Below are positions 18,395-25,830 of a stretch of 64,000 nucleotides of DNA, piece after piece (within the stretch, counting starts at the first letter, position 1; each line of letters begins with the position of its first letter). Source of the stretch: Falsiruegeria litorea R37 (GTDB lineage Bacteria; Pseudomonadota; Alphaproteobacteria; Rhodobacterales; Rhodobacteraceae); the NCBI RefSeq assembly GCF_900172225.1, contig NZ_FWFO01000001.1, positions 1,922,001-1,986,000 on the forward strand, read 5' to 3'. Below the pieces are notes generated by a model. The model made no database searches. It saw only the letters and a program-made list of their open reading frames with translations, and had not been told where the DNA came from. Made by a program: the position numbers and the translations under genes.

Positions 18395-20059
18395 TCACGA
18401 CGCGGCCTGCATTGCAGCCTGCGCGCAGAAGCAGGACGCGGCAACGCTGGTATCGGCCCGTGCCAATGCAAGATCCAGGCGCTGTTTGATCTGAATGATT
18501 TCGAAAGCCTCTCCTCGCGCTTTAAGACAGTCGTACAAGCCTTTCAAACTCCACACGTTATCAGGATGAATGCTGGCACGGCTGAGCGATCCGCCCAGGC
18601 CCAGATCGGCGCGATAAACCGCTTCGGCCTCGGTCATATGACCCTGTTCGAACAACAGCGCGCCAAGCGCATGCCGCGCAGGCTGCATCCAGCCCCAGGG
18701 TTCATCGTAGGGCAGATCATCGTCCAATTCGACCGATCGCCGCAGGTGGCCAAAGGCGGCGTCATAGTTCTCTTTGCGGTACTCGATCTCGCCCCGCAGC
18801 ATTTCGTGTGCGATTTTAAGCAGATCAATGACCCGGTTGTTGTGCAGCAGCCGGGTTTCAGGCACCCGGTCCTTGGCGGCCAGAAACAGCTGCTCTTCGG
18901 CCTCGGCGTTGGCGACCTGGCCGGTTGCTGCATAGGCCACGGCGCGGGCATAGTGAGTGTTGGCGGTCAAGGTACGGAACAGCTCTTGATCCTGGGGAAG
19001 CTCCATCTCGATCGCGTCCTGCCAGCGGCCAAAGCGGATCAGGATATGCGGCTTCATGGCCATGTAACTTTCAAAGAAGTCCGCCATCGGCGGGGATGGC
19101 ACGCGCAGCATATCCTCGGGCACCGTGTCGATCATTCCTTGGACGGCATCCAGGGCGGGCTGCATCTGTCCCAGAAACAAAGCGCCATAGATGATGAAGT
19201 GATAGTTGTGCTGGCGATAGCCGGTGTAGATGTTGAACGCGCCTTCGCGCTCGTAGTATTTCAGATCGGCCTCGACCGCCTTTTGGTTCCAATGCACCAC
19301 ATTCTGATAGTGCCCGCACAGCACGTCGATATGGGTGGGCATATGCACCAGATGGCCCGCATCCGGCACCAGTGTGCGAAGCATATCGCCAGCTTTCAAA
19401 GCCTTTTCCGGGGTGGGCGACATTTCCATCAGATGGACGTAAAGATGCAGCAAGCCGGGGTGCTCCATAGCGCCGAGATCTTCGCGCATGGCGGTCTCGA
19501 GCACCTCTTGTGCCTCCAAAGTCGCGGCACCCTCTGCAGGCAAACCTGACTTTAGATCCCACATCTTCCACGGTGTCAGGTTGAGCAGCGATTCCACGTA
19601 GATTGTGCGCAGGTCCAGATGTTCGGGGATAGAGGCAAAGGCCGCGCGCATGGCATCCGCATAGGCGTGATCCCAGGCGTGCATATCCTTGCCCGGCACG
19701 CGCTGCGGATAGCGCGCGGGCAGGGCACGGATCAGCTCTTGTTCGGTGCGCGTGCAGCCCTCGATCGAGGCCAAGGCGGCCTGGGTTGCGTCATAAGCCT
19801 CGGCCAAGGCATCGGCCTTGCCTTTGTCGTCCAGCAAATCCCACGGCAGGTTGTAATTCGGACCGGCGGCATAGGCGACGCCCCAATGGGCCATGGCGCA
19901 GTTTGGGTCATTCTCCAACGCGCGTCGAAAGCAGGCGACAGCCTCTTGGTGGTTATAGCCATAAGTCCAATTCAGGCCGCGATCGAACCAAATTTGCGCC
20001 TGGTCGCTGGCCGTTGTGATCGGGCAGCTATAGCGCCCGAGGTCATAATAGTTGCTCAT
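18395..20059 (-). CDS. Tetratricopeptide-repeat protein
   Basis: 554 residues from the ATG at 20059 (a TTG at 20062 is possible). TPR-like helices are clear at the N-terminus (AQIWFDRGLNWTYGYNHQEAVACFRRALENDPNCAMAHWGVAYAAG) and again near residues 430-510 (IEYRKENYDAAFGHLRRSVELDD, HALGALLFEQGHMTEAEAVYRADL). The middle has HMPTHIDVLCGHYQNVVHWNQKAVEAD, typical of this family of long soluble TPR proteins. No signal peptide, so cytoplasmic. Its ribosome site GGGGGAGAG is the 3' arm of a perfect hairpin. The gene is 57 bp downstream of an MFS pump on the same strand. Partners unknown. Confidence 0.8.
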   Translation of the reverse strand: MSNYYDLGRYSCPITTASDQAQIWFDRGLNWTYGYNHQEAVACFRRALENDPNCAMAHWGVAYAAGPNYNLPWDLLDDKGKADALAEAYDATQAALASIEGCTRTEQELIRALPARYPQRVPGKDMHAWDHAYADAMRAAFASIPEHLDLRTIYVESLLNLTPWKMWDLKSGLPAEGAATLEAQEVLETAMREDLGAMEHPGLLHLYVHLMEMSPTPEKALKAGDMLRTLVPDAGHLVHMPTHIDVLCGHYQNVVHWNQKAVEADLKYYEREGAFNIYTGYRQHNYHFIIYGALFLGQMQPALDAVQGMIDTVPEDMLRVPSPPMADFFESYMAMKPHILIRFGRWQDAIEMELPQDQELFRTLTANTHYARAVAYAATGQVANAEAEEQLFLAAKDRVPETRLLHNNRVIDLLKIAHEMLRGEIEYRKENYDAAFGHLRRSVELDDDLPYDEPWGWMQPARHALGALLFEQGHMTEAEAVYRADLGLGGSLSRASIHPDNVWSLKGLYDCLKARGEAFEIIQIKQRLDLALARADTSVAASCFCAQAAMQAAS

Positions 20060-20064
20060 CAAAT

Positions 20065-20088
20065 CTCTCCCCCAAATACGGGGGAGAG
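20065..20088 (-). promoter_or_regulatory. Hairpin sequestering the Shine-Dalgarno of the TPR gene
   Basis: Perfect 9-bp stem CTCTCCCCC/GGGGGAGAG with a 6-base loop. On the minus strand the 3' arm GGGGGAGAG ends 5 bases before the ATG at 20059 and is the only good ribosome site. No T-tract follows, so it is a poor terminator for the upstream MFS gene. A translation-control or RNA-stability role is inferred. Confidence 0.55.
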
Positions 20089-20116
20089 TTTAACCGGAAA
20101 CAGAGGGCGGGACTAC

Positions 20117-21325
20117 CTAGGCGGGCAGTCTATTTTCGACCCGGCCCATGTGAACCATCAGAGCAAAGCCCAGAATGCACATCACCAGAAGCGCCATGGT
20201 CAGCGGCACAAGAGAGCCATCGAACAGCAACCCCACGGGCGCGGCAATGGCGGCGGCCAGAATGGTCGAGATGCCACCGATGACCGAGGCCGCCATGCCC
20301 GCGATATGGCCCATCGGTTCCATCGCGATGGCTTGCAGGTTGCCAATTGTCATGCCTGCCATGAAAAACACGGTCGACTGCCAGAAGACAAAGAGCGCAA
20401 ATCCGGTGTTCATCGGCAGGTCCACGCCAGTCAGGGCAACCATGGTGCCCGACAGCACGATCTGCGCGCCAAGGGTCCACGTCACCAGGCGACGCATGCC
20501 CACGCGCACCACCAGCATCGCGTTCAGCAAACTGGCACTGCCCGAGATCAGGGCGACAGCGCCAAACCAGAACGGAAAGCTGTCGGCCCGGTCATAGACC
20601 ACATCATAGACCGGCTGCACCATGGTGAGCATGGTAAACAGGATGCTCAGCGCGAGCGTCTGCACCATGATCGACAAGCGCACCGTGGGATGGCGAAACA
20701 TCTCTCCAACGGCGGCCATAAGGGTTGGCAGGCGAAAGGGGCGACGCTCGGGCACTGGCAATGTTTCTGGCAGGCGGGTGCTGGTCCAGGCGATGATGAC
20801 CAAACCAAAAATGGCAAAGGCCGCAAAGATCCCGCGCCAACCGACCAAATAGATGATCCCGACCCCCAGCATCGGCGCAAAGGCCGGAAAGAGGGTAAAG
20901 ATCATCATGGCAATCGACATAATACGTGCCATTTCGCGGCCCGAATACAGATCGCGCACGATGGCGACGCCGACGATGCGAGGTGCGGCGGCGGCGACGC
21001 CTTGTAATACACGCGCAGCCAGAACCAGTTCCAGCGAGCTGGCGGCCCAGGCCAGGCCAGAGGCCAGCACATAGATAGCCGCCCCGATCAAAAGCACGGG
21101 CTTGCGGCCAAAGGTGTCTGACAACGGCCCGGTAAAGAAGGTGCCGATCCCCATTCCCAGCACAAATGATGTCAGGATCAGTTGCGCCCGGTTGATGTCA
21201 CTTGGGCTCAACTCTGTCCCGATCTCGGGTAGGGCCGGCAGCATCGCGTCAATGGAAAACGCGATGGTGGCAAACATCACCGCGATCAGCGCGATGAACT
21301 CAACCTTGGATAAACGTTCAGCCAT
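20117..21325 (-). CDS. MFS drug-efflux transporter, Bcr/CflA type
   Basis: 402 residues with twelve predicted membrane segments. It starts MAERLSKVEFIALIAVMFATIAFSIDAMLPALPEI, with the family's D-x-x-L-P-A-L-P-x-I segment in helix 1. The MFS loop 2-3 signature is GPLSDTFGRKPVLLIG and motif C-like Gly/Pro residues occur in helix 5 (APMLGVGIIYLVGWRGIFAAFAI). Bcr/CflA members export small drugs such as bicyclomycin or chloramphenicol by proton antiport. Substrate here is unknown. It is followed by the TPR gene. A dyad in the 89-bp upstream gap may be an operator. Confidence 0.88.
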   Translation of the reverse strand: MAERLSKVEFIALIAVMFATIAFSIDAMLPALPEIGTELSPSDINRAQLILTSFVLGMGIGTFFTGPLSDTFGRKPVLLIGAAIYVLASGLAWAASSLELVLAARVLQGVAAAAPRIVGVAIVRDLYSGREMARIMSIAMMIFTLFPAFAPMLGVGIIYLVGWRGIFAAFAIFGLVIIAWTSTRLPETLPVPERRPFRLPTLMAAVGEMFRHPTVRLSIMVQTLALSILFTMLTMVQPVYDVVYDRADSFPFWFGAVALISGSASLLNAMLVVRVGMRRLVTWTLGAQIVLSGTMVALTGVDLPMNTGFALFVFWQSTVFFMAGMTIGNLQAIAMEPMGHIAGMAASVIGGISTILAAAIAAPVGLLFDGSLVPLTMALLVMCILGFALMVHMGRVENRLPA

Positions 21326-21388
21326 GACGAGACTCCTTACCCATCCGCGCTATCACGCGAACCGGTGCGGGGCCACCCAACAGAAATG

Positions 21389-21402
21389 CACAGAGGTCTG
21401 TG
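21389..21402. promoter_or_regulatory. Dyad CACAGA-GG-TCTGTG between dsbA-like gene and MFS gene
   Basis: 6-bp arms with a 2-base centre, flanked by a wider repeat ATGCACA...TGTGCAT. It lies 64 bp before the MFS start and 13 bp after the oxidoreductase stop. It could be an operator for the pump or a weak transcript end; no T-tract supports the latter. Confidence 0.35.
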
Positions 21403-21414
21403 TGAAAATGTGCA

Positions 21415-22065
21415 TCAAGTCTCGATTTGAGACAGGATATCGGCGATCACTTTTTGCCACAACTCGGGGGGGTGCGCCCCGGGCACCGCGTGCTGATTGG
21501 CCACGATATAAGTGGGAACCGAGTTCACACCCATTTGACGCGAATGACTGTCACGGTCTTTGATGAGGTCGCGATCCGCATCGGATTTCAACAACTTACG
21601 CAGCACAGCTGCGTCCATTCCGATGCCGTCGGCGATATCCGCCAGCACGTCATGATCACCAATGTCGCGGGTGTCGACGAAATAGGCCTGGAACAGTGCA
21701 TCGACAACCTCAGTCTGCTTGCCTTCGATCCCGGCCCAGTGGATCAGACGATGCGCATCCAGCGTGTTGGGGGTGCGCTGCATCCCTTCGAAATTGATTG
21801 TCAGCCCCGCTTTCTCGGCATGCTCCACAACCGGAGCATAGGCGCGCACCGCACCCTCTTTGCCACCAAACTTGCCCTCAAGATAGGCGCGGCGATCCAT
21901 GCCGCCCTCGGGCATGTCCGGGTTCAGCTGAAAGGGGTGCCATTCGATGACAAAGGGATGGTTCGGCACCGATGCCAGAGCCTTGTCCAGATGGGTTTTA
22001 CCGATATAGCACCAGGGGCAGATCGGGTCGGACAGGATGTCGAGCTTGACGGTTTTGTCGGTCAT
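21415..22065 (-). CDS. DsbA-family (FrnE-like) thiol oxidoreductase
   Basis: 216 residues from the ATG at 22065; a GTG at 22071 overlapping the previous stop (GTGA) is an alternative. Thioredoxin-fold with active site CPWC (Cys16, Cys19) followed by YIGK, and the cis-Pro loop GVNSVPTYI near the C-terminus. An all-helical insert separates the two halves, as in FrnE/2-hydroxychromene isomerase relatives. There is no signal peptide, so it is cytoplasmic. Such proteins reduce or isomerise disulfides, sometimes under metal or oxidative stress. It is directly downstream of and coupled to the acyl-CoA synthetase; the functional link is unclear. Confidence 0.88.
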   Translation of the reverse strand: MTDKTVKLDILSDPICPWCYIGKTHLDKALASVPNHPFVIEWHPFQLNPDMPEGGMDRRAYLEGKFGGKEGAVRAYAPVVEHAEKAGLTINFEGMQRTPNTLDAHRLIHWAGIEGKQTEVVDALFQAYFVDTRDIGDHDVLADIADGIGMDAAVLRKLLKSDADRDLIKDRDSHSRQMGVNSVPTYIVANQHAVPGAHPPELWQKVIADILSQIET

Positions 22066-22067
22066 GG

Positions 22068-23579
22068 TCACTGGGCCTTGAAATAAGCGGGCAGGGCGCG
22101 GCGCAACAGCTTGCCGTTGCCGCCTGCGGGCAGGGTTTCGAGATGGACAAAGGCACGGGGTTGTTTGTACCGCGCCAGGTTGGCTTCGACATAAGCGCGC
22201 AACTCACCCTCGTCCAGCGTTTCGGGGCCGGTATAGAAGGCAGCTATCACAAATGTGTTCTTTTTGACCTCGACCTGTGCAGCGCCCACTTGCGTGATCC
22301 GTGGGTGTTTGGCCAGGGCGTCCTCGACTTCGACCGGGGACACGCGATAGCCGCCGGCGTTCATCATGTCGTCGTCGCGCCCCAGATAGGTGATCTGGCT
22401 GTCGACCGCCATGGCACCTTGATCGCCAGTCAGGAACCAGTCGCCCTGCATCTTGGCGTCCGCTTCGTCCGGGGCGTTGAGGTAGGTGAGCATCAAGCCC
22501 GGATCTGATCTGTGCACGGCAATCGTGCCCTCGTCGCCCTGCGGAACCGGGCCGTCAGGGCCAAGGATCGCGATCTTGCGGCCTGGCTGGGGCTGCCCAA
22601 GCGCTTCACCCCGTGACGGATGGGCGGGGCTGGACGAGATGAAGGTCGAGCATTCGGACATTCCATAGGCTTCATAAAGCTCGGTTCCGGTGGCTGATGT
22701 CCAGCGCGCGTGCAGTTCGCGGGGCAGCTTTTCTCCGGCACTTAGGCCGTGGCGCAGATGGGGCAGATCGAGGCGATCAGGCGATCCGAGGAACTTGCGA
22801 TAAACGCCTGGTGCTGCAGCAAAAATAGTCGCCTTATGGGCTTGTAAAAGCGCCGGGATATCGCCCAGATCTGTCCCGGGTTCCGGGATCAGGGCCGTGG
22901 CACCAATGGCCCAGGGGTCCATCAGCCCGGTGCCCAGGGTATAGGTCCAGTTGAACGCGCCCGCGTGACATAGGCGGTCGTCGGGTGTCAGCCCGTACCA
23001 GCCATCTACCATCATCTGCCGTGCCCAGATCGCCCGGTGCGCATGGGCCACGGCGCGGGGTTTGCCGGATGTGCCAGAGGTATAGACCACATAGGCCATG
23101 CGATCCGGATCGCCCCTGGCGTAGTCGGCAGGCGGCAGATCGCGCATGGCGGCCAGTGCGTCGATGTCGATTTGCACCGGGTGATCGGCACAGGCTACAT
23201 CCGGATCGCGCAGGATGGCGGCGGGCGACAGCTCGTCGATCATCTTTTGCGTCTCAGAGGCCGTCAACTGCGACGAGGTTGGTACCGGAACGATCCCGGC
23301 GGCAATGGCACCCAGATACGCCAGCGGGAAATCGACCGTGTTGCCAAGGCGCATGAGAACGATCTGCCCCGGCGCGATCCCTGCCTGCAACAGCCCGCTG
23401 GCCGTGCCGCGAATGGCTGCATCCAATGCGCCATAAGTCCAGTCGTCCGAGCCGTCAGGGCACAGAACCGACAGGGCCACCTTGTCAGGTTGCGAAGCGG
23501 CATGGCGCATCACATGAGCGGCCAGGTTGAATGGGGTCGGGCAGGGCGTGAACGCCCCCTGGTCAAAGATCGAAAGCAT
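22068..23579 (-). CDS. AMP-dependent acyl-CoA synthetase
   Basis: 503 residues from the ATG at 23579. ANL superfamily motifs: P-loop-like YTSGTSGKPRAVAHAHRA, A5 motif YEAYGMSECS, A7 WFLTGDQGA, A8 YLGRDDDMMNAGGYRVSPVEVE, and catalytic Lys in the C-terminal PAGGNGKLLRR. It activates a carboxylic acid to acyl-AMP and then acyl-CoA. Chain length cannot be read from sequence; benzoate-CoA-ligase-like and medium-chain enzymes are both possible. It forms an operon with the FrnE-like gene and is divergent (64 bp) from an XRE-cupin regulator, which suggests regulation by it. Confidence 0.9.
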   Translation of the reverse strand: MLSIFDQGAFTPCPTPFNLAAHVMRHAASQPDKVALSVLCPDGSDDWTYGALDAAIRGTASGLLQAGIAPGQIVLMRLGNTVDFPLAYLGAIAAGIVPVPTSSQLTASETQKMIDELSPAAILRDPDVACADHPVQIDIDALAAMRDLPPADYARGDPDRMAYVVYTSGTSGKPRAVAHAHRAIWARQMMVDGWYGLTPDDRLCHAGAFNWTYTLGTGLMDPWAIGATALIPEPGTDLGDIPALLQAHKATIFAAAPGVYRKFLGSPDRLDLPHLRHGLSAGEKLPRELHARWTSATGTELYEAYGMSECSTFISSSPAHPSRGEALGQPQPGRKIAILGPDGPVPQGDEGTIAVHRSDPGLMLTYLNAPDEADAKMQGDWFLTGDQGAMAVDSQITYLGRDDDMMNAGGYRVSPVEVEDALAKHPRITQVGAAQVEVKKNTFVIAAFYTGPETLDEGELRAYVEANLARYKQPRAFVHLETLPAGGNGKLLRRALPAYFKAQ

Positions 23580-23643
23580 GGCCAATCGCTAGCCCGACGG
23601 GCCGCGCGTTGCAAGCAGAGGCTTGGCACCGTATAGAGCACGC

Positions 23644-24267
23644 ATGACTGGCCGAGATCCAAAATCCATCATCCGCATCGCCCGAGATTCAGGCGTCGAG
23701 GACACCGCTGAGCCCTTGGACTTGGGCGCGCGCGTGCGCGAATTGCGCAAGGCCCGCGACTGGACGCTGGAACAGGCGGCAACACAGGCGGGGCTTGCAC
23801 GCTCGACGCTGTCAAAGATCGAAAACGGACAGATGTCGCCCACCTATGATGCGCTGAAAAAGCTGGCCGTCGGTTTGCAGATCTCGGTGCCGCAGCTGTT
23901 TACACCGCCCGAGCGGGATCAGATCAACGGGCGCATGGCGGTGACCAAGTTCGGCGATGGCGCTGCTCATGCAACGGCGACCTACGAACATGAGTTGCTG
24001 GCCGACACGCTGACGAAAAAGAATATGCTGCCCTATCGTGCCCGCGTCCGCGCGCGCAAGATGGAAGAGTTCGACGGCTGGGTGCGCCACGATGGCGAAG
24101 AGTTTCTGTATGTGCTGACAGGTGTCATTCGCCTGTACACCGAGTTCTACGAGCCGGTCGAAATGCGCCGTGGCGACAGCGCCTATTACGACGCCGCCAT
24201 GGGGCATAACGTGATCTCGGTCAGTGACGAGGATGCGATGATCCTATGGGTCACGTCGCTGGCGTAA
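23644..24267 (+). CDS. XRE-family transcriptional regulator with cupin sensor domain
   Basis: 207 residues from the ATG at 23644. A helix-turn-helix of XRE type covers about 30-85 (LGARVRELRKARDWTLEQAATQAGLARSTLSKIENGQMSPTYDALKKLA). A C-terminal cupin barrel follows (about 120-205) with EEFLYVLTGVIRLYTEFYEPVEMRRGDSAYYDAAMGHNVIS. Such regulators sense small carboxylates or metals in the cupin pocket. Divergent orientation to the acyl-CoA synthetase makes that operon the likely target. A short CAAGC-N4-GCTTG dyad lies between them at 23612-23625. Confidence 0.87.
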   Translation: MTGRDPKSIIRIARDSGVEDTAEPLDLGARVRELRKARDWTLEQAATQAGLARSTLSKIENGQMSPTYDALKKLAVGLQISVPQLFTPPERDQINGRMAVTKFGDGAAHATATYEHELLADTLTKKNMLPYRARVRARKMEEFDGWVRHDGEEFLYVLTGVIRLYTEFYEPVEMRRGDSAYYDAAMGHNVISVSDEDAMILWVTSLA

Positions 24268-24271
24268 CCGG

Positions 24272-24499
24272 TTAATCTGCGATTTCGCGGCCTAGGCTCT
24301 CCACAAACAAGAAGTCCTCGAACTCCTCGCGGGCTTCGGTCAGGGTCAGTTGGTGTTTTTCAGCCAGATAAGCCTCGAACCGGGACCGGTCGAGTTTCAA
24401 AAACGGCGCGTCGGCCTCGTCGAGCTGCGGAAACCGCGATTTGACGCGCGGAAACGCTTGCGCCCAGTTCTGGGTTAGCTCGGACCAATTCATCATCAT
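24272..24499 (-). CDS. Small CsbD-like protein
   Basis: 75 residues, acidic, no membrane segment. MNWSELTQNWAQAFPRVKSRFPQLDEADAPFL resembles the MNW..W start of CsbD stress proteins, and the end LTLTEAREEFEDFL resembles the CsbD C-terminal helix; the match is weak. Three consecutive ATG codons offer starts. It converges on the XRE-cupin gene with a 4-bp spacer. CsbD-type proteins are induced in general stress but have no known activity. Confidence 0.6.
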   Translation of the reverse strand: MMMNWSELTQNWAQAFPRVKSRFPQLDEADAPFLKLDRSRFEAYLAEKHQLTLTEAREEFEDFLFVESLGREIAD

Positions 24500-24611
24500 T
24501 GAGCATTCCTTGAATGAGTGACAGAAACGCTCCTCCCGTTGGTCAGCCTAGAAATGTAACAGCTGTATGATGACTGGGCAAAATGTCGCACGGAAATTAA
24601 GCTAGTTGACT

Positions 24612-24648
24612 AAAAAATAATCGCCCCATGCGTGTGCAGGGGGCGATT
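24612..24648 (-). terminator. Terminator of the arsenic operon
   Basis: 9-bp stem AATCGCCCC/GGGGCGATT, followed on the minus strand by ATTTTTTAG. It is 26 bp after the aquaporin stop. The rest of the 24500-24673 gap holds only a fragment of the structured repeat (24529-24542). Confidence 0.85.
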
Positions 24649-24673
24649 GTCGGTTTTGCGATTGACTGTTGGG

Positions 24674-25336
24674 TCAATCGTTCGTTTCGGCAAACAGCCA
24701 GTTCAGCACCACATGGCCAATGAAGACCGCGATGATCTGCATCACGATGAACATCGCGATGTGGCCGGGATAGATGCCCGCGAAGGTGTCCGAAAAGCCA
24801 CGCGCGATGGTCACGGCGGGGTTCGCAAAGCTGGTCGATGACGTGTACCAATAGGCGCCCGTGATATAGAGTCCGACCAGCGGCGGTACCGCGTCAGGCT
24901 TGTGGCGGATGCCGCCAAAGATCACGAACAGCAGGCCAAGCATGGCGATGATTTCCGAAAACCATTGCGCGCCCCCGGTGCGGTGCATGGTGGTCGAGCT
25001 CTGCAGGATGCTCTGGTCGAACATGATGTGCGTGGCCCAGACCCCGATGATGCCGCCCGCGATTTGCACGATCACGTAGGGGGCAACCGCGCTCCAGGGA
25101 TGTTCGCCGCGCAGGGCAAAGGCGAGTGTGACAGCGGGGTTGAAATGCGCGCCTGACACCGGGCCAAGCGTGGTGATGATGGCATAGAGCATGCAGCCCG
25201 TGGCGATCGCATTGGCCAGCAGCGCCAGGGCGATGTTCCCGTCCGACAGCGTCTGCGCCATGATGCCCGAGCCGACAACGCCGATCAGGAGAAATGCGGT
25301 GCCCAGGAATTCGGCAAACAGCTTGCGGGGGTTCAT
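24674..25336 (-). CDS. aqpS: Aquaglyceroporin of the arsenic operon (AqpS-like)
   Basis: 220 residues of the MIP channel family with six membrane helices and two NPA half-helices: HFNPAVT near residue 66 and SFANPAVTIARGF near residue 170. The second NPA is followed by the Arg of the selectivity filter. Its start overlaps the arsC stop by 4 bp (ATGA), so it is translated with an arsenate reductase. In Sinorhizobium meliloti an AqpS in the same setting lets arsenite made by ArsC leave the cell down its gradient; the same job is inferred here. No ArsB or Acr3 pump lies nearby. Confidence 0.9.
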   Translation of the reverse strand: MNPRKLFAEFLGTAFLLIGVVGSGIMAQTLSDGNIALALLANAIATGCMLYAIITTLGPVSGAHFNPAVTLAFALRGEHPWSAVAPYVIVQIAGGIIGVWATHIMFDQSILQSSTTMHRTGGAQWFSEIIAMLGLLFVIFGGIRHKPDAVPPLVGLYITGAYWYTSSTSFANPAVTIARGFSDTFAGIYPGHIAMFIVMQIIAVFIGHVVLNWLFAETND

Positions 25337-25809
25337 GTCAGGGTTCCAATGCGCTTGAGCTGCGTCGACAGCTCGGTCTGGTTCATGGTTTCGATGGGCA
25401 GTTCCAGCAAGGCGGCGGCGCGCTTGCCCAGGATGTCATAGGCGGTGCGGAATGCCGTGTCCCATTCGGGTTCGGCGGCGGCTGCGGGGTCTTCGACACC
25501 CCAATGGGCCCGCACCGGCGCGCCGGGCCACATGGGGCAGGTCTCGTTGGCGGCGGACCCGCAGACGGTGATCACCATGTCCATTTCTGGCGCTTCTTCG
25601 GTGCCGAATTCGTCCCAGCTTTTGGAGCGGGCGTTAGAAGTATCGTGACCTTCTTCGCCCAACAGCACGAGCGACTGAGGGTGCACCTTGCCGGATGGCT
25701 GAGAGCCGGCGGAAAAGGCGCGGACGCGACCGGCCCCTTCGGTGTTGAAAATTGATTCCAGCAGAATCGAACGCGCGGAATTGCCCGTGCAGAGTACCAG
25801 GATGTTCAT
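25333..25809 (-). CDS. arsC: Arsenate reductase ArsC, low-molecular-weight phosphatase type
   Basis: 158 residues. P-loop LCTGNSARS places the nucleophile at Cys7. The second conserved cysteine region is VCGSAANETCPMWPG. SAGSQPSGKVHP and GHDTSNARSKSWDEF are family signatures. It reduces arsenate to arsenite, probably with thioredoxin or glutathione/glutaredoxin. It is the second of two ArsC units in the operon; the other is fused to ArsR upstream. It is coupled to the aquaporin by a 4-bp overlap and follows the fusion gene by 21 bp. Confidence 0.92.
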   Translation of the reverse strand: MNILVLCTGNSARSILLESIFNTEGAGRVRAFSAGSQPSGKVHPQSLVLLGEEGHDTSNARSKSWDEFGTEEAPEMDMVITVCGSAANETCPMWPGAPVRAHWGVEDPAAAAEPEWDTAFRTAYDILGKRAAALLELPIETMNQTELSTQLKRIGTLT

Positions 25810-25830
25810 GTCACACGTCCCATAGGTTTG

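Noticed and set aside
19619-21007. A 462-codon open frame antisense to the TPR and MFS genes
   Set aside because: It spans two real genes and a hairpin in reverse; the His/Gln/Lys-rich sequence has no family features.
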